Assembly: GCA_944324295.1 (NCBI GenBank)
Contig: CALUVX010000170.1
Coordinates: 1-45,872 of the forward strand
Length of the DNA stretch: 45,872 nucleotides
Source: Candidatus Gastranaerophilales bacterium
Lineage (GTDB): Bacteria > Cyanobacteriota > Vampirovibrionia > Gastranaerophilales > Gastranaerophilaceae
Direction: 5' to 3'
Positions 25,292-34,617 of the stretch are shown here, piece after piece (the first letter of the stretch is position 1; each line of letters starts with the position of its first letter). The notes under the pieces were generated by a model that was given only the letters and a program-made list of their open reading frames with translations, ran no database searches and had not been told where the DNA came from. Position numbers and translations under genes: made by a program.

Positions 25292-26553
25292 TTACCCGAA
25301 GAGTCAAACATTTTATTGAAAAATATAACTTATCAGGCACATTTATCATTGCATTTTCAGGCGGATATGATTCAATGTGCCTGTTAGATATTTTGTATAA
25401 ACTCGGATATGATATAGCAGCTGTGCATTTAAACCATAACTGGCGCGGGAAAGAAAGCCTTAAAGAAGCGCAAAATTGTGAAAATTTCGCAAAATCACGC
25501 AACATAAAATATTATTCAGAAATCCTGCCTGATGATGTTGAAAAAACAGAAACGGCTGCAAGAGAAGCACGATATAAATTTTTTAAAAGATGCGCCGAAA
25601 AATTTAATTCAAAAGTAGTTTTTACCGCACATAATTATGATGACAATGCAGAAACAGTTTTGTATAGAATTATTAAAGGTACCGGAACTATAGGACTTCA
25701 GGGTATTAGTGAACATCGCGATATTTTTTACAGACCGCTTTTAAAAACATTAAGAAGTGAAATTGAAGAATATATTAAAACTAACAATTTAAGCCCAAAT
25801 GTTGACAGCTCTAATTATAATTCTAAATACAAAAGAAATCTGATAAGAAATGAAATTATGCCGATTTTACAAAATATTAATCCGAAAGTTAAACAAGCGC
25901 TAAATTCACTTTCAGAGCTGGCTGTTGAGGAAAATGAATTAATAAACTCCTATCTTCCGGAAAATATTTTGAAAGCCTCTGCAGGCGAACAAAAAAGACT
26001 TATTTACAAGCTTCTTGCGGATAACAATATAGAATATGACCGTAAAAAAATTGAGAATATTCAAAAATTTATTGAAGAAAATAAAAATTCAAAATCAGGA
26101 AAAACAATTTCATTAAATGAAAACCTATGGTTTTTCGTAAATAATAAAAAAACAGAAATTGTAACAAAAAATATCAAAAATACCGATTACATAAGAATTA
26201 ACAAATGCGGAAATTATAAATTTGAAGATTACACCTTTTCAATAGCCCCTTTTGAGGGAGATATACAAAAATTTCCTTCTGATAACGAATTTAAAGCTTA
26301 TGTGAGTCTTAAAAATATTAATTTTGAACTGCGCCACAGACTTGACGGGGACAGAATCCAGCCGCTTGGACTTTCCGGCAGCCAAAAACTAAAAAAATAT
26401 CTTAACGAAAAAAAAATTCCTGCACATGAAAAAGACAAACTGATATTTTTATGCCAAAAGAATGAAGTATTGTGGGCCGCAGGATTAGGATTGAATGACA
26501 AAATCAAGGTTGTAAATACTCCTACACATGTGTTAACATTAAAAAGAGGTTAG
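25276..26553 (+). CDS. tilS: tRNA(Ile)-lysidine synthase with probable AUU start
   Basis: The frame contains the PP-loop FSGGYDS, which lies upstream of the first ATG (25375), so the true start must be earlier. In-frame stops at 25228 and 25258 confine it to 25261-25350, which has no ATG, GTG or TTG ahead of the PP-loop. AAGGAG at 25263-25268 sits seven bases before ATT at 25276, giving 425 residues. TilS attaches lysine to C34 of tRNA-Ile (CAU) using ATP. Further landmarks are HNYDDNAETVLYRIIKGTG and the C-terminal RHRLDGDRIQPLG. It overlaps the end of the Clp-N gene by 16 bases. tilS followed by hpt is a common pairing. Confidence 0.9.
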   Translation: MSGSIITRRVKHFIEKYNLSGTFIIAFSGGYDSMCLLDILYKLGYDIAAVHLNHNWRGKESLKEAQNCENFAKSRNIKYYSEILPDDVEKTETAAREARYKFFKRCAEKFNSKVVFTAHNYDDNAETVLYRIIKGTGTIGLQGISEHRDIFYRPLLKTLRSEIEEYIKTNNLSPNVDSSNYNSKYKRNLIRNEIMPILQNINPKVKQALNSLSELAVEENELINSYLPENILKASAGEQKRLIYKLLADNNIEYDRKKIENIQKFIEENKNSKSGKTISLNENLWFFVNNKKTEIVTKNIKNTDYIRINKCGNYKFEDYTFSIAPFEGDIQKFPSDNEFKAYVSLKNINFELRHRLDGDRIQPLGLSGSQKLKKYLNEKKIPAHEKDKLIFLCQKNEVLWAAGLGLNDKIKVVNTPTHVLTLKRG

Positions 26554-26556
26554 GTT

Positions 26557-27096
26557 ATGGATATAAACAAATTAAAAATACTTTTTGATGAAAATCAAAT
26601 ACAAACAAGAATTAAAACTTTAGGAGATGAATTAAACGAGCTGTACGGTAATGAAGAGGTTATTGCAATATGTGTACTGAAAGGTGCTGTTATGTTTGCA
26701 GTTGATCTTGTAAAACATTTAAACATGCCATTAAAAATGGAATTTATCAGGTTATCAAGCTATAACGGAGGAACAACTACATCGGGCAAAGTCAATGCCG
26801 TAAATATAGCATTACCCGATTTAAACGGGAAAAATGTACTTATTATAGAAGATATTGTAGATACCGGACTTACCGCAAAATTTCTTCTTGACTTTATAAG
26901 TTGTAACTTTCATACCAAATCAACTAAATTTTGTTCTCTTCTTGATAAAAAAATCACAAGGGTAACTGATGTTGATCCTGATTATTACGGTTTTGAAGTT
27001 GATGATAAATTTCTTATAGGCTACGGGCTTGACTATGACGGTCTTTACAGAAATCTAAAATATATAGGGTATATCGAAAAATCCGATCTGGAGTAA
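26557..27096 (+). CDS. hpt: Hypoxanthine phosphoribosyltransferase
   Basis: A 179-residue PRTase of typical length. The PRPP-binding motif VLIIEDIVDTGLTAKFL lies near residues 91-107, preceded by MEFIRLSSYNGGTTTSG with the flexible catalytic loop, and followed by the purine-binding end DDKFLIGYGLDYDG. It converts hypoxanthine (and usually guanine) to the nucleotide using PRPP. It begins three bases after tilS and ends three bases before the histidine kinase, firmly inside the operon. Confidence 0.95.
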   Translation: MDINKLKILFDENQIQTRIKTLGDELNELYGNEEVIAICVLKGAVMFAVDLVKHLNMPLKMEFIRLSSYNGGTTTSGKVNAVNIALPDLNGKNVLIIEDIVDTGLTAKFLLDFISCNFHTKSTKFCSLLDKKITRVTDVDPDYYGFEVDDKFLIGYGLDYDGLYRNLKYIGYIEKSDLE

Positions 27097-27099
27097 AAA

Positions 27100-28191
27100 T
27101 TGAACAGCTTTGAAAATGCACTTGATAAAATAAATGAATTTTACCGGATAAAAATGTCTGATGACTTCGGTATAGAGTTATTTAAAATTCTGAAAACAAT
27201 AATACAATTTGATACCGGCTGTATAATTTTTACCAATTCGACAAAACCGTCATACCTTTTCAATACAAAAACTTTTAACGTTAATGATATAAAAACTGAT
27301 TGCCTTAAAGAAGATTTAAGATTAAAAAATGTAAGCTTCGGCAAAATTTATATAACGGGGAAATTTTTTAGCAGTGCTGATAAAAAAATATTCAAAACTT
27401 GTACAGCAATAATTTCTGATATTATAAAAGATAAAGAAATTTCACAAATAACCAAGATGCAGATAAAAGCTCTACAGGAAGGCTACGTAAAGATACAAAA
27501 AAACAGTAAAAAAATAAAGGCATCAGAAGAAGAAAAAACAAAATTTATTTCACACATATCACATGAATTGAGGACTCCGATAAATTCAATTCTTGGATTT
27601 TCAGATATTCTTGAAAATGAGTTCACCGGAAAATTAAATACTAAACAAAAAGAGTATGTAAATGATATAAAAATCTCCGCACTTCATCTTCTTGAAATGG
27701 TTAACGAAATTTTAGATATTTCTAAAATTGAAGCCGGCGCGCTTAAATTAAATTTAAGCGACTTTGATGTATCAATATGTATTTATGAAGTAATAAATAT
27801 CATTAAACCTTTAATTATTCAAAAAAAACTTACTCTAACTCAAAATATTGAAAAATTTCAAATAACAGCCGATTACCAAAAATTCCAGCAAATATTGTTA
27901 AATCTTTTAAGTAATGCAATAAAATATACTCCGGAAAAAGGGGAAATAAATCTTACTTGTGAGCGCAAAAACGGCCAAACCTTAATATCAATAGAAGATA
28001 ACGGCGTTGGCATAGAAAAAAAGGATTTCAAAAAAATATTTAAAAAATTTGAGCAGAGCGGAAATATTCAGGGAAATTCAACAGGATTAGGGCTTGCCAT
28101 AACAGATGAATTTGTAAAATTACATAAAGGGACAATTATACTTGACAGCACGAAAGGAAAAGGGAGCAGATTTACTGTTATATTGCCATAA
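27100..28191 (+). CDS. Sensor histidine kinase (HisKA-HATPase_c)
   Basis: A 363-residue kinase starting at TTG behind CTGGAG. Residues 1-115 form an N-terminal sensory region, probably a GAF-like fold, with no membrane segment, so it is cytosolic. The H box SHISHELRTPINSILGF places the phosphorylated His at residue 155. The N box LLNLLSNAIKYTPEKGEI, G1 DNGVGI and G2 STGLGLAI are all intact. No response regulator lies next to it, so its partner must be elsewhere. It is the last gene of the operon that begins at 21466. Confidence 0.9.
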   Translation: MNSFENALDKINEFYRIKMSDDFGIELFKILKTIIQFDTGCIIFTNSTKPSYLFNTKTFNVNDIKTDCLKEDLRLKNVSFGKIYITGKFFSSADKKIFKTCTAIISDIIKDKEISQITKMQIKALQEGYVKIQKNSKKIKASEEEKTKFISHISHELRTPINSILGFSDILENEFTGKLNTKQKEYVNDIKISALHLLEMVNEILDISKIEAGALKLNLSDFDVSICIYEVINIIKPLIIQKKLTLTQNIEKFQITADYQKFQQILLNLLSNAIKYTPEKGEINLTCERKNGQTLISIEDNGVGIEKKDFKKIFKKFEQSGNIQGNSTGLGLAITDEFVKLHKGTIILDSTKGKGSRFTVILP

Positions 28192-28198
28192 ACAAATA

Positions 28199-28227
28199 TT
28201 GTCTTTTACACATCAACATGCTATATT
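28199..28227 (+). promoter_or_regulatory. Promoter of the 28261 gene
   Basis: TTGTCT (28199-28204), a 17-nt spacer and TATATT (28222-28227), followed by GAGAGGAAG as ribosome-binding site. Confidence 0.5.
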
Positions 28228-28260
28228 AAAAATAAAAGAGAGTAGAGAGGAAGTTAAATT

Positions 28261-28986
28261 ATGGCATCTATTAAAGACGCATTTGAAGAGGCTATACAGG
28301 ATCATGGAGCTTTGACAAAGTATTTCATATTTGCAATACCGGTTTTTTATTGTACATCTTTATACACAAATGCAGATAAAAATGGATTGTCAGCTTTTTG
28401 GGCAGTAAGTGCCATAACCTTTTTACTTCTTTTCGGTTTCTTGATAGAATGTACCACTAATGTACGCAACGGAAAGGATTATGTACTCCCTTCTTATAAT
28501 ATTTTTAGCATATTCTGGGCAGGCATAAAAGGTACAGTAGCATTAGGCCCGTCAATTGCTATAAACTGTGTACTTGCGACTTTAATATGCAATTTAATAT
28601 CTAATTATATCCCGGAACCAAATACTTTAATGGTGTTCAAATTTATTATATGGGCTGTATTTGGCTCAATTATATTGACAGGATACCTCTGTTACGCCAA
28701 GACTTTTAAAATAATAGATGCATATAACTTTAAGGCTATTTCTGAATCTAGCATGGATATTCTAATAGCTGTTCTATTTATGATTCCTCAGGTATTAATT
28801 GCAAATGCCCTGCTTATTGCTCCCGTAACTTATGTAATATGGGTATTTTTTGGAATACCTCATCCAATTGCGACTTTTTATTGGAGCATGGTATTGATAT
28901 TTAATCTGGCAATGTGCGGACATTATCTGGCACAGGTTGGATATGAAGCAATTGCTGCTAAAGAAAATTCAGATAAAATTATTTAA
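28261..28986 (+). CDS. Hypothetical polytopic membrane protein
   Basis: A 241-residue integral membrane protein with about six helices (roughly 20-36, 45-65, 85-110, 122-145, 165-195 and 200-222). Polar loops are short, with [13 protein letters not shown] between helices 2 and 3. It recalls DUF4013-type proteins in size and layout, but no motif settles this. It has its own promoter and ends four bases inside the converging uvrB gene. Confidence 0.7.
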   Translation: MASIKDAFEEAIQDHGALTKYFIFAIPVFYCTSLYTNADKNGLSAFWAVSAITFLLLFGFLIECTTNVRNGKDYVLPSYNIFSIFWAGIKGTVALGPSIAINCVLATLICNLISNYIPEPNTLMVFKFIIWAVFGSIILTGYLCYAKTFKIIDAYNFKAISESSMDILIAVLFMIPQVLIANALLIAPVTYVIWVFFGIPHPIATFYWSMVLIFNLAMCGHYLAQVGYEAIAAKENSDKII

Positions 28987-30971
28987 TTATTTAACATTTC
29001 ACGCATTTTTTTGAGTTTATCTCTTATTTCAGCAGCACGTTCAAAGTCAAGTATTTTAGCAGCTTTATGCATATCTTTTTCAAGCTTATCAATAAGTTTG
29101 GGAAGATCCTTCTTATCAATTCCCATATCAACCATTTCCTCTGCAACAATATCTTCCAAATCTCTGTAACTTGCGACAAGAGAAAGAAGATTATTTTCAA
29201 TCGGCTTTTTGATTGTTTGTGGAATAATTCCGTATTTTTTATTGTATTCAAGCTGAATTTTACGTCTGCGTTCCGTTTCGGAAATTGCTTTTTCCATTGA
29301 TTCTGTTATTCGGTCTGCATACATTATAACCTCACCGCATGCATTACGGGCGGCACGCCCGATTGTCTGGATTAAACTAGTTTCCGAACGCAAAAATCCC
29401 TCTTTATCAGCATCCATAATTGCCACAAGAGAAACTTCCGGGATATCAAGCCCCTCTCTTAAAAGATTAACACCTATTAAAACGTCAAATTCACCGAGCC
29501 TCAAATCCCTCAATATTTCAACACGTTCCAGAGATTGAATTTCACTATGCAGATATCTTACCCTGATACCTTCCTGAACAAAGAAATCGGTTAAATCTTC
29601 TGCCATACGCTTTGTTAGGGTAGTAATCAAAACACGTTCATCCTTTTCAGCACGCTTTTTAATTTCTTCTTTAAGGTCATTAATTTGTGATTCAATTGGC
29701 CTTACCGAAACTTTAGGATCAACAAGACCTGTAGGACGAATAATCTGCTCTACAAGCTGGGCAGAAGTTTTTCGCTCAAATTCGCCCGGTGTTGCAGAAA
29801 TATAAATTTTTTGATGCACCTTCTTAAAAAATTCTTCATTCTTTAATGGTCTGTTATCACGTGCACAAGGAAGTCTAAAACCATATTCAATTAAGGTATT
29901 TTTTCTTGAGGAATCACCATGATACATTCCCTTTAACTGCGGTAAGGTAACGTGAGATTCATCAATAACAGTTAAAAAATCTCCTCTGAAATAATCCAAA
30001 AGAGTTGCAGGTGCAGAGCCGGGGGGACGGCGTTCTATAATTCTTGAATAATTTTCAATTCCCGAACAATATCCCATCTCCTTAATCATTTCAATATCAT
30101 ATTTTACACGCTGTTCCAATCTTTGAGCTTCAACAAGCTTATTTTCATTATGAAGTTCAGTAAGTCTTTGCTGCAACTCTGCACGTATTAGAGAAATTGT
30201 TTCATCAACGTTTTCATCATAGGAAAGATAATGGACAGCCGGATAAATAACTACTTTTTGCGGAGTTTCAAGGATTTCGCCCGTTACATTATCAATTCTC
30301 ACAATTTTTTCAATCTCATCACCAAAGAAATAAATTCTTGTAATAATCTTTTCATAAGCGGGCATAATTTCAACAATATCGCCCCGCGCACGAAAAGATG
30401 AACGCTCAAGAACAAGATCATTCCGTGTATATTGAACGCTTATCAGATGTCTCAATAAATCATCGCGAGCGATTTCATCCCCAACATTAAGCTCTACAGA
30501 GCCTTTAAAATAATTTTCAGGAAGGCCCAAACCATAAATACAACTGACAGAAGCTACAATTATTACATCATTTCTTTCATAAAGGCATCTTGTTGCATTA
30601 TGGCGCAGTCTGTCGATTTCTTCATTAATAGATGCAGATTTTTCTATAAATGTATCAGTACGGGGTATATAAGCCTCAGGCTGATAATAATCGTAATAGC
30701 TTATAAAATATTCAACCGCGTTATCAGGAAAAAGCTCTTTAAATTCATTATATAACTGTGCTGCAAGCGTTTTATTATGAGCAATAATCAAAGTCGGCTT
30801 TTGAACACGCTCAATAACGTTCGCAATGGTAAAAGTCTTACCCGAGCCAGTAATACCAAGCAATGTTTGAGCATCATCACCTTCTTCAATACCCTTCACA
30901 AGTTGTTCTATTGCTTTTGGCTGATCCCCTGCCGGTTTATATTTAGAACAAATTTTAAACCTATTTTTCAT
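28983..30971 (-). CDS. uvrB: Excinuclease ABC subunit B
   Basis: A 662-residue UvrB of normal length. It has Walker A GITGSGKT near residue 39-46, the beta-hairpin region [22 protein letters not shown] near 95, the helicase motifs [12 protein letters not shown] and [12 protein letters not shown], and the C-terminal UVR/UvrC-binding motif ([21 protein letters not shown]). UvrB holds damaged DNA delivered by UvrA and recruits UvrC for dual incision. It stands alone, convergent with the 28261 gene. Secure assignment. Confidence 0.98.
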   Translation of the reverse strand: MKNRFKICSKYKPAGDQPKAIEQLVKGIEEGDDAQTLLGITGSGKTFTIANVIERVQKPTLIIAHNKTLAAQLYNEFKELFPDNAVEYFISYYDYYQPEAYIPRTDTFIEKSASINEEIDRLRHNATRCLYERNDVIIVASVSCIYGLGLPENYFKGSVELNVGDEIARDDLLRHLISVQYTRNDLVLERSSFRARGDIVEIMPAYEKIITRIYFFGDEIEKIVRIDNVTGEILETPQKVVIYPAVHYLSYDENVDETISLIRAELQQRLTELHNENKLVEAQRLEQRVKYDIEMIKEMGYCSGIENYSRIIERRPPGSAPATLLDYFRGDFLTVIDESHVTLPQLKGMYHGDSSRKNTLIEYGFRLPCARDNRPLKNEEFFKKVHQKIYISATPGEFERKTSAQLVEQIIRPTGLVDPKVSVRPIESQINDLKEEIKKRAEKDERVLITTLTKRMAEDLTDFFVQEGIRVRYLHSEIQSLERVEILRDLRLGEFDVLIGVNLLREGLDIPEVSLVAIMDADKEGFLRSETSLIQTIGRAARNACGEVIMYADRITESMEKAISETERRRKIQLEYNKKYGIIPQTIKKPIENNLLSLVASYRDLEDIVAEEMVDMGIDKKDLPKLIDKLEKDMHKAAKILDFERAAEIRDKLKKMREMLNN

Positions 30972-31065
30972 ACTAAAATTATACCTGAAGAATAAATACT
31001 GGCAAAAAAAATTTTTAGGTGTTTATATATAATGTAAGAACAACTTCCATGGGAAAAATACACAT

Positions 31066-32124
31066 TTGGTAAACGCAATACAAAATTCAGATATGCAAAA
31101 TAAAAAATACCGCGATCCGCTAAACAGACCGGTACCCGTTTTAATGTCATATTCAAATGAAATAGGTACAGCAATATCTGAAATTGCGCCAAAACTCGGG
31201 GCAGCACTTTGGGCACCTACATTTATGTATCTTGGCGCAGACATTTACGATAAATATAAAAATGACAAGGACAGCTATAATCCTAGCGGCAAAAGAGCTT
31301 TAAAAAGGGCAATTTTTCAGGGGCTGACATCTTTAATAGCCATGCCTGCAATAATCTTTGCCGGCCAATGTGCTGTTTCTCCTCTTGGGAAAATGGACAA
31401 ATCCGGAATTAGCGGAAATGCAAAAGAGGCAATATACAAACATACAAAAAGCGTTATTGAACAGGCTCATGGAACATCTCTTGACAGTTATGAACACTTT
31501 AAAGACACAATTATAACCACGCTGAACAATAAAATTAATTCTCGAAACAACGAAAAACATACAATTAATATATTCAAACGCATTTATAATAAGCTTTTTA
31601 CCAAAAGGTATATTCTTTTAAATAATGATAAAACAAAGGTTGAAAAATTTGCACAGGAAAATGCCAAAAAAACTTTCAACATAATGAAAGCACTAAAAGA
31701 AGGCGACAAAAAAAATATTCCGCATAAAATTTATAAAAAATACAATGAAATATTGCCTGCAATGAAGGAGACATATAAAGAGGGCGACTATTCATATCAG
31801 GCTACACGCAACGCTCTGAAAGAATATCAAAATTCACTTATATTCAGAAACAAGCTTTTGAAAACTTTTGGAGGCTTTACAGCGCTGTTTTTATTTGCAA
31901 ATCCCGTTAGCAGCTTTATTGAAAAAAATGTAATGAAAAAATATATCAACCCGGGCATTGACCAAATAAGCACAGGCTTCGTAAACCAATCAAGGATGAA
32001 AAATATATTTAACACAATGAATGAAAAAGCTAATTTTGTTTCAGAAAACGTGCAGACATCGAACCTACTTCAGAGATTAAAGATTCAGCACGAATTGAAG
32101 TCAAAGGCTGCGGAATCTCAGTAA
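31066..32124 (+). CDS. Hypothetical three-helix membrane protein (paralogue of the 38816 gene)
   Basis: A 352-residue protein with three hydrophobic segments at about 45-65, 78-100 and 268-290, separated by a long basic helical region. The segments read LGAALWAPTFMYLGADIYD, GLTSLIAMPAIIFAG and GGFTALFLFANPVSSFIE, and correspond in order to three segments of the protein at 36642-38816. The start is weak: TTG at 31066, or ATG at 31093, with no good Shine-Dalgarno sequence. A TATAAT box lies near 31026-31031. Its last 95 bases overlap the end of the CpaF-like gene on the opposite strand. Confidence 0.65.
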   Translation: MVNAIQNSDMQNKKYRDPLNRPVPVLMSYSNEIGTAISEIAPKLGAALWAPTFMYLGADIYDKYKNDKDSYNPSGKRALKRAIFQGLTSLIAMPAIIFAGQCAVSPLGKMDKSGISGNAKEAIYKHTKSVIEQAHGTSLDSYEHFKDTIITTLNNKINSRNNEKHTINIFKRIYNKLFTKRYILLNNDKTKVEKFAQENAKKTFNIMKALKEGDKKNIPHKIYKKYNEILPAMKETYKEGDYSYQATRNALKEYQNSLIFRNKLLKTFGGFTALFLFANPVSSFIEKNVMKKYINPGIDQISTGFVNQSRMKNIFNTMNEKANFVSENVQTSNLLQRLKIQHELKSKAAESQ

Positions 32125-33400
32125 CATAATCTCCGTCATCAACAAATTTTGCAATTACTTTAACAGATAAAGCAGCAGTACGCGCCGGTTTGAGCTCAAC
32201 TATAGATGTTATACGCTTAACACCGTCTTTTGTCTGATTAATCTGCACAATATAATCATAGCTTGAATACACTCTAGCTTTCGCATATTTTTCCGGCAAA
32301 TGCTCCTCAGAAATAAACCCGGCTGTAAGTTTTGAAATTGCAGCCTCTATGGAAGAAGCTCTTAATGTAAAAATACAACCGCTTAATTCAGATGTCTCCG
32401 GCACCGGCACATTAAAATCCGAAATAACATAATCTGGAACCGTTTTCAATATATCAGACAAAAGTTCTTTGTAATCAGGAGAACATCTGTCTGTCAAAAA
32501 TTTCATAAAAGCCGAACCTTCACAAGTAAAATAAGGGGTATTCTCAAATAAAGCTACACGTTTATTTAACAGTGTAGAACTTATTAATGTATCTAAGAGA
32601 GTTGTTTTACCTGAATTTATTTCGCCCGATATAACAACATTTTTCTTTGCATCGACAATTGAGACAAGAAAATCAAATATTTCCCTTGTCATCATATTTT
32701 TTTCAAATAATTTGCTCATAGAACAGGGGAGCTGTTTTCTAATCGTAAGATTATAACCACCCTGGGACAAAGAAGGCATGATAACAGTAATACATAAATT
32801 ATTAAACCTTAAATCCCAAATGTTTTTGCTGTTATCTATCTTAACACCGGACATAGCGGAAATGTTATTAATTATAAAACACATTTGTTTTTCATTAATA
32901 TTCATTTCCGTATTCAAGACTCTTCCGCCAATTTCTATATGAACACTGCTTGTTCCGTTCACAAAAACGGCATCAACATTATCCTGTACAATAAGATAAT
33001 CCAGAGGTCCAAAGCCCATAATTGATGTAAAAAGTTTATCAATCAATGTTTCTTTTTCTTCAGTATTCAAGATAATATTTTCGGAATCAAGTTTATTATC
33101 TACAAAACTCTTTATCAGATTTTTTTGCTGTTCAGAGTTATAATCAAACCAAACAGGAATTGAATCTATTTTTTCCAATAATGTTTTTTTTAAATCAGCT
33201 TCCATATCATCCGGAATATCAGATTTTTCCGCATTTTGGGAGATTTCAGGCTGATTAATATTATCTTCTGATTGTTGAATAGATTTTACAGACTGTAAAA
33301 CAGATTTGGAAAGCATAAATTTCTTAGGCTTTTCTTTTGCTAAATCTGAATTTTCATCACTTTTTTCAAATCTGCTGCTTAATTTAATACTATGTAACAC
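32030..33400 (-). CDS. CpaF/TadA-like secretion ATPase with degenerate motifs
   Basis: A 456-residue protein of the CpaF branch of type II/IV secretion ATPases. The N-terminal domain has IMGFGPLDYLIVQDNVDAVFVNG near residue 127, matching the CpaF signature, and Walker A GEINSGKTT lies at 259-267. Past this it diverges: the usual Asp-box, the G-E-x-R-G-x-E Walker B segment and the T-G-H-x-G motif are replaced by DYVISDFNV and unrelated sequence, so ATP hydrolysis may be reduced or different. The start is GTG two bases after the stop of the CpaE-like gene, so both are translated together. The protein is likely to belong to a Tad-type pilus or secretion apparatus. Confidence 0.75.
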   Translation of the reverse strand: MLHSIKLSSRFEKSDENSDLAKEKPKKFMLSKSVLQSVKSIQQSEDNINQPEISQNAEKSDIPDDMEADLKKTLLEKIDSIPVWFDYNSEQQKNLIKSFVDNKLDSENIILNTEEKETLIDKLFTSIMGFGPLDYLIVQDNVDAVFVNGTSSVHIEIGGRVLNTEMNINEKQMCFIINNISAMSGVKIDNSKNIWDLRFNNLCITVIMPSLSQGGYNLTIRKQLPCSMSKLFEKNMMTREIFDFLVSIVDAKKNVVISGEINSGKTTLLDTLISSTLLNKRVALFENTPYFTCEGSAFMKFLTDRCSPDYKELLSDILKTVPDYVISDFNVPVPETSELSGCIFTLRASSIEAAISKLTAGFISEEHLPEKYAKARVYSSYDYIVQINQTKDGVKRITSIVELKPARTAALSVKVIAKFVDDGDYVTEIPQPLTSIRAESLISEVGSMSARFLKQN

Positions 33401-33402
33401 TT

Positions 33403-34572
33403 CTATACCTTTCCAAGCTTATTACCGAATTTTTTACGATAAACACTGTCAGAAACCATTAATGCCAAGTTTTTATAACTCAAAGCCACATTTGAATCCG
33501 GATTAACATCACAAACCGGGACGCCCTTGTTAATTGCGGACATCATAGTAAAATAGTTGTTCGGGATTTTCCAATACAATTTTTTACCAAGAACCTCTTC
33601 AACATCTTCTGCCTTAATCTCATCATTTTCCATATAACGATTAATCAACACCTGAACTTTATCTTCTTCAAACCCTAGTTTTTCAAACAATTCCAGACAG
33701 CGTTGACAATTTCTTATGGCCGGAAGATTTACAATAGTAGCCAAAAATATTAAATCGGAATTTTCCAATGCAGTCATTGCCTTGCTGTCAAAACCTCCGG
33801 AAGTATCGACAACAACGTAAGAAAATGTATCTCTTAATATGTTAAAAAGTTTGGTTATATCTTTTGACGGAACATCATCAACTTGTTTGAAATAAGGAGG
33901 ATCTGCAAGAACATACAAACTTGTATCCTTATACTTTTCTAACGTTGAAAGAAGAAAGTCCTCATTTATCTTATCAAGATTTTGAAGCATATAAGAAATA
34001 TTGAAAGATGGTTTTAAATCCAAAAAAGTCGTAATATCTCCGAGCTGAAAATTCAAATCAATAAGAGCGACATTTTCTTTTGTTATTTTTGCAAGTTCAA
34101 GGGCAAGATTTGTAGCAATAGAAGTTTTACCGACGCCTCCCTTGTTTGAATAAACCGTAATAACACGACATTTAGACTTTTTAGGTTTTATAAGATTCAA
34201 ATCACAATAAATTTTATTCAAAACTTCAAAAAATTCTTCTTTTATCAACGGTAAAGCGAGAAAATCGGACGCACCAACTCTCATTGCTCTAATAACCAAA
34301 TCCACATCTGGCTTGTCAGACAGAGCTATTACCCTGCAATAATTAAATTCCAAAGTTATTTTAGAAATAAAATTTAATCCCTGTTCCTGATAATCCGAAA
34401 CATCAGCAATAACAAGAACCTTGGACAGCTCTTTTATTGCATTATAAGCCTTTGATAAATCAGAAGTTTGAGCAAGAAATGAAAAAGTATCACACTCCTG
34501 AATATACCGTTTCAAAAGTTCTGATGTATATTCACGTTCAGATATAACAATTATAGGAACAGACTGTTTCAT
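33403..34572 (-). CDS. CpaE/TadZ-like protein: pseudo-receiver plus ParA/MinD-type ATPase
   Basis: A 389-residue protein. Residues 1-125 resemble a response-regulator receiver domain, with ALSDKPDVDLVIRAMRVGASDFLALPL as its last third, but lack the usual acidic pocket, as in TadZ/CpaE proteins. Residues 136-389 form a ParA/MinD-type ATPase with the deviant Walker A KGGVGKTS at 144-151, VALIDLNFQLGDITTFLDL and VVVDTSGGFD. In Tad systems this protein localises the pilus machinery at a pole. It lies 46 bases downstream of the first pseudopilin and immediately before the CpaF-like gene, forming one operon. Confidence 0.85.
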   Translation of the reverse strand: MKQSVPIIVISEREYTSELLKRYIQECDTFSFLAQTSDLSKAYNAIKELSKVLVIADVSDYQEQGLNFISKITLEFNYCRVIALSDKPDVDLVIRAMRVGASDFLALPLIKEEFFEVLNKIYCDLNLIKPKKSKCRVITVYSNKGGVGKTSIATNLALELAKITKENVALIDLNFQLGDITTFLDLKPSFNISYMLQNLDKINEDFLLSTLEKYKDTSLYVLADPPYFKQVDDVPSKDITKLFNILRDTFSYVVVDTSGGFDSKAMTALENSDLIFLATIVNLPAIRNCQRCLELFEKLGFEEDKVQVLINRYMENDEIKAEDVEEVLGKKLYWKIPNNYFTMMSAINKGVPVCDVNPDSNVALSYKNLALMVSDSVYRKKFGNKLGKV

Positions 34573-34617
34573 AACCTGATTGTAGCATATTTAATATAAA
34601 GAGGCAATAAAATAACA

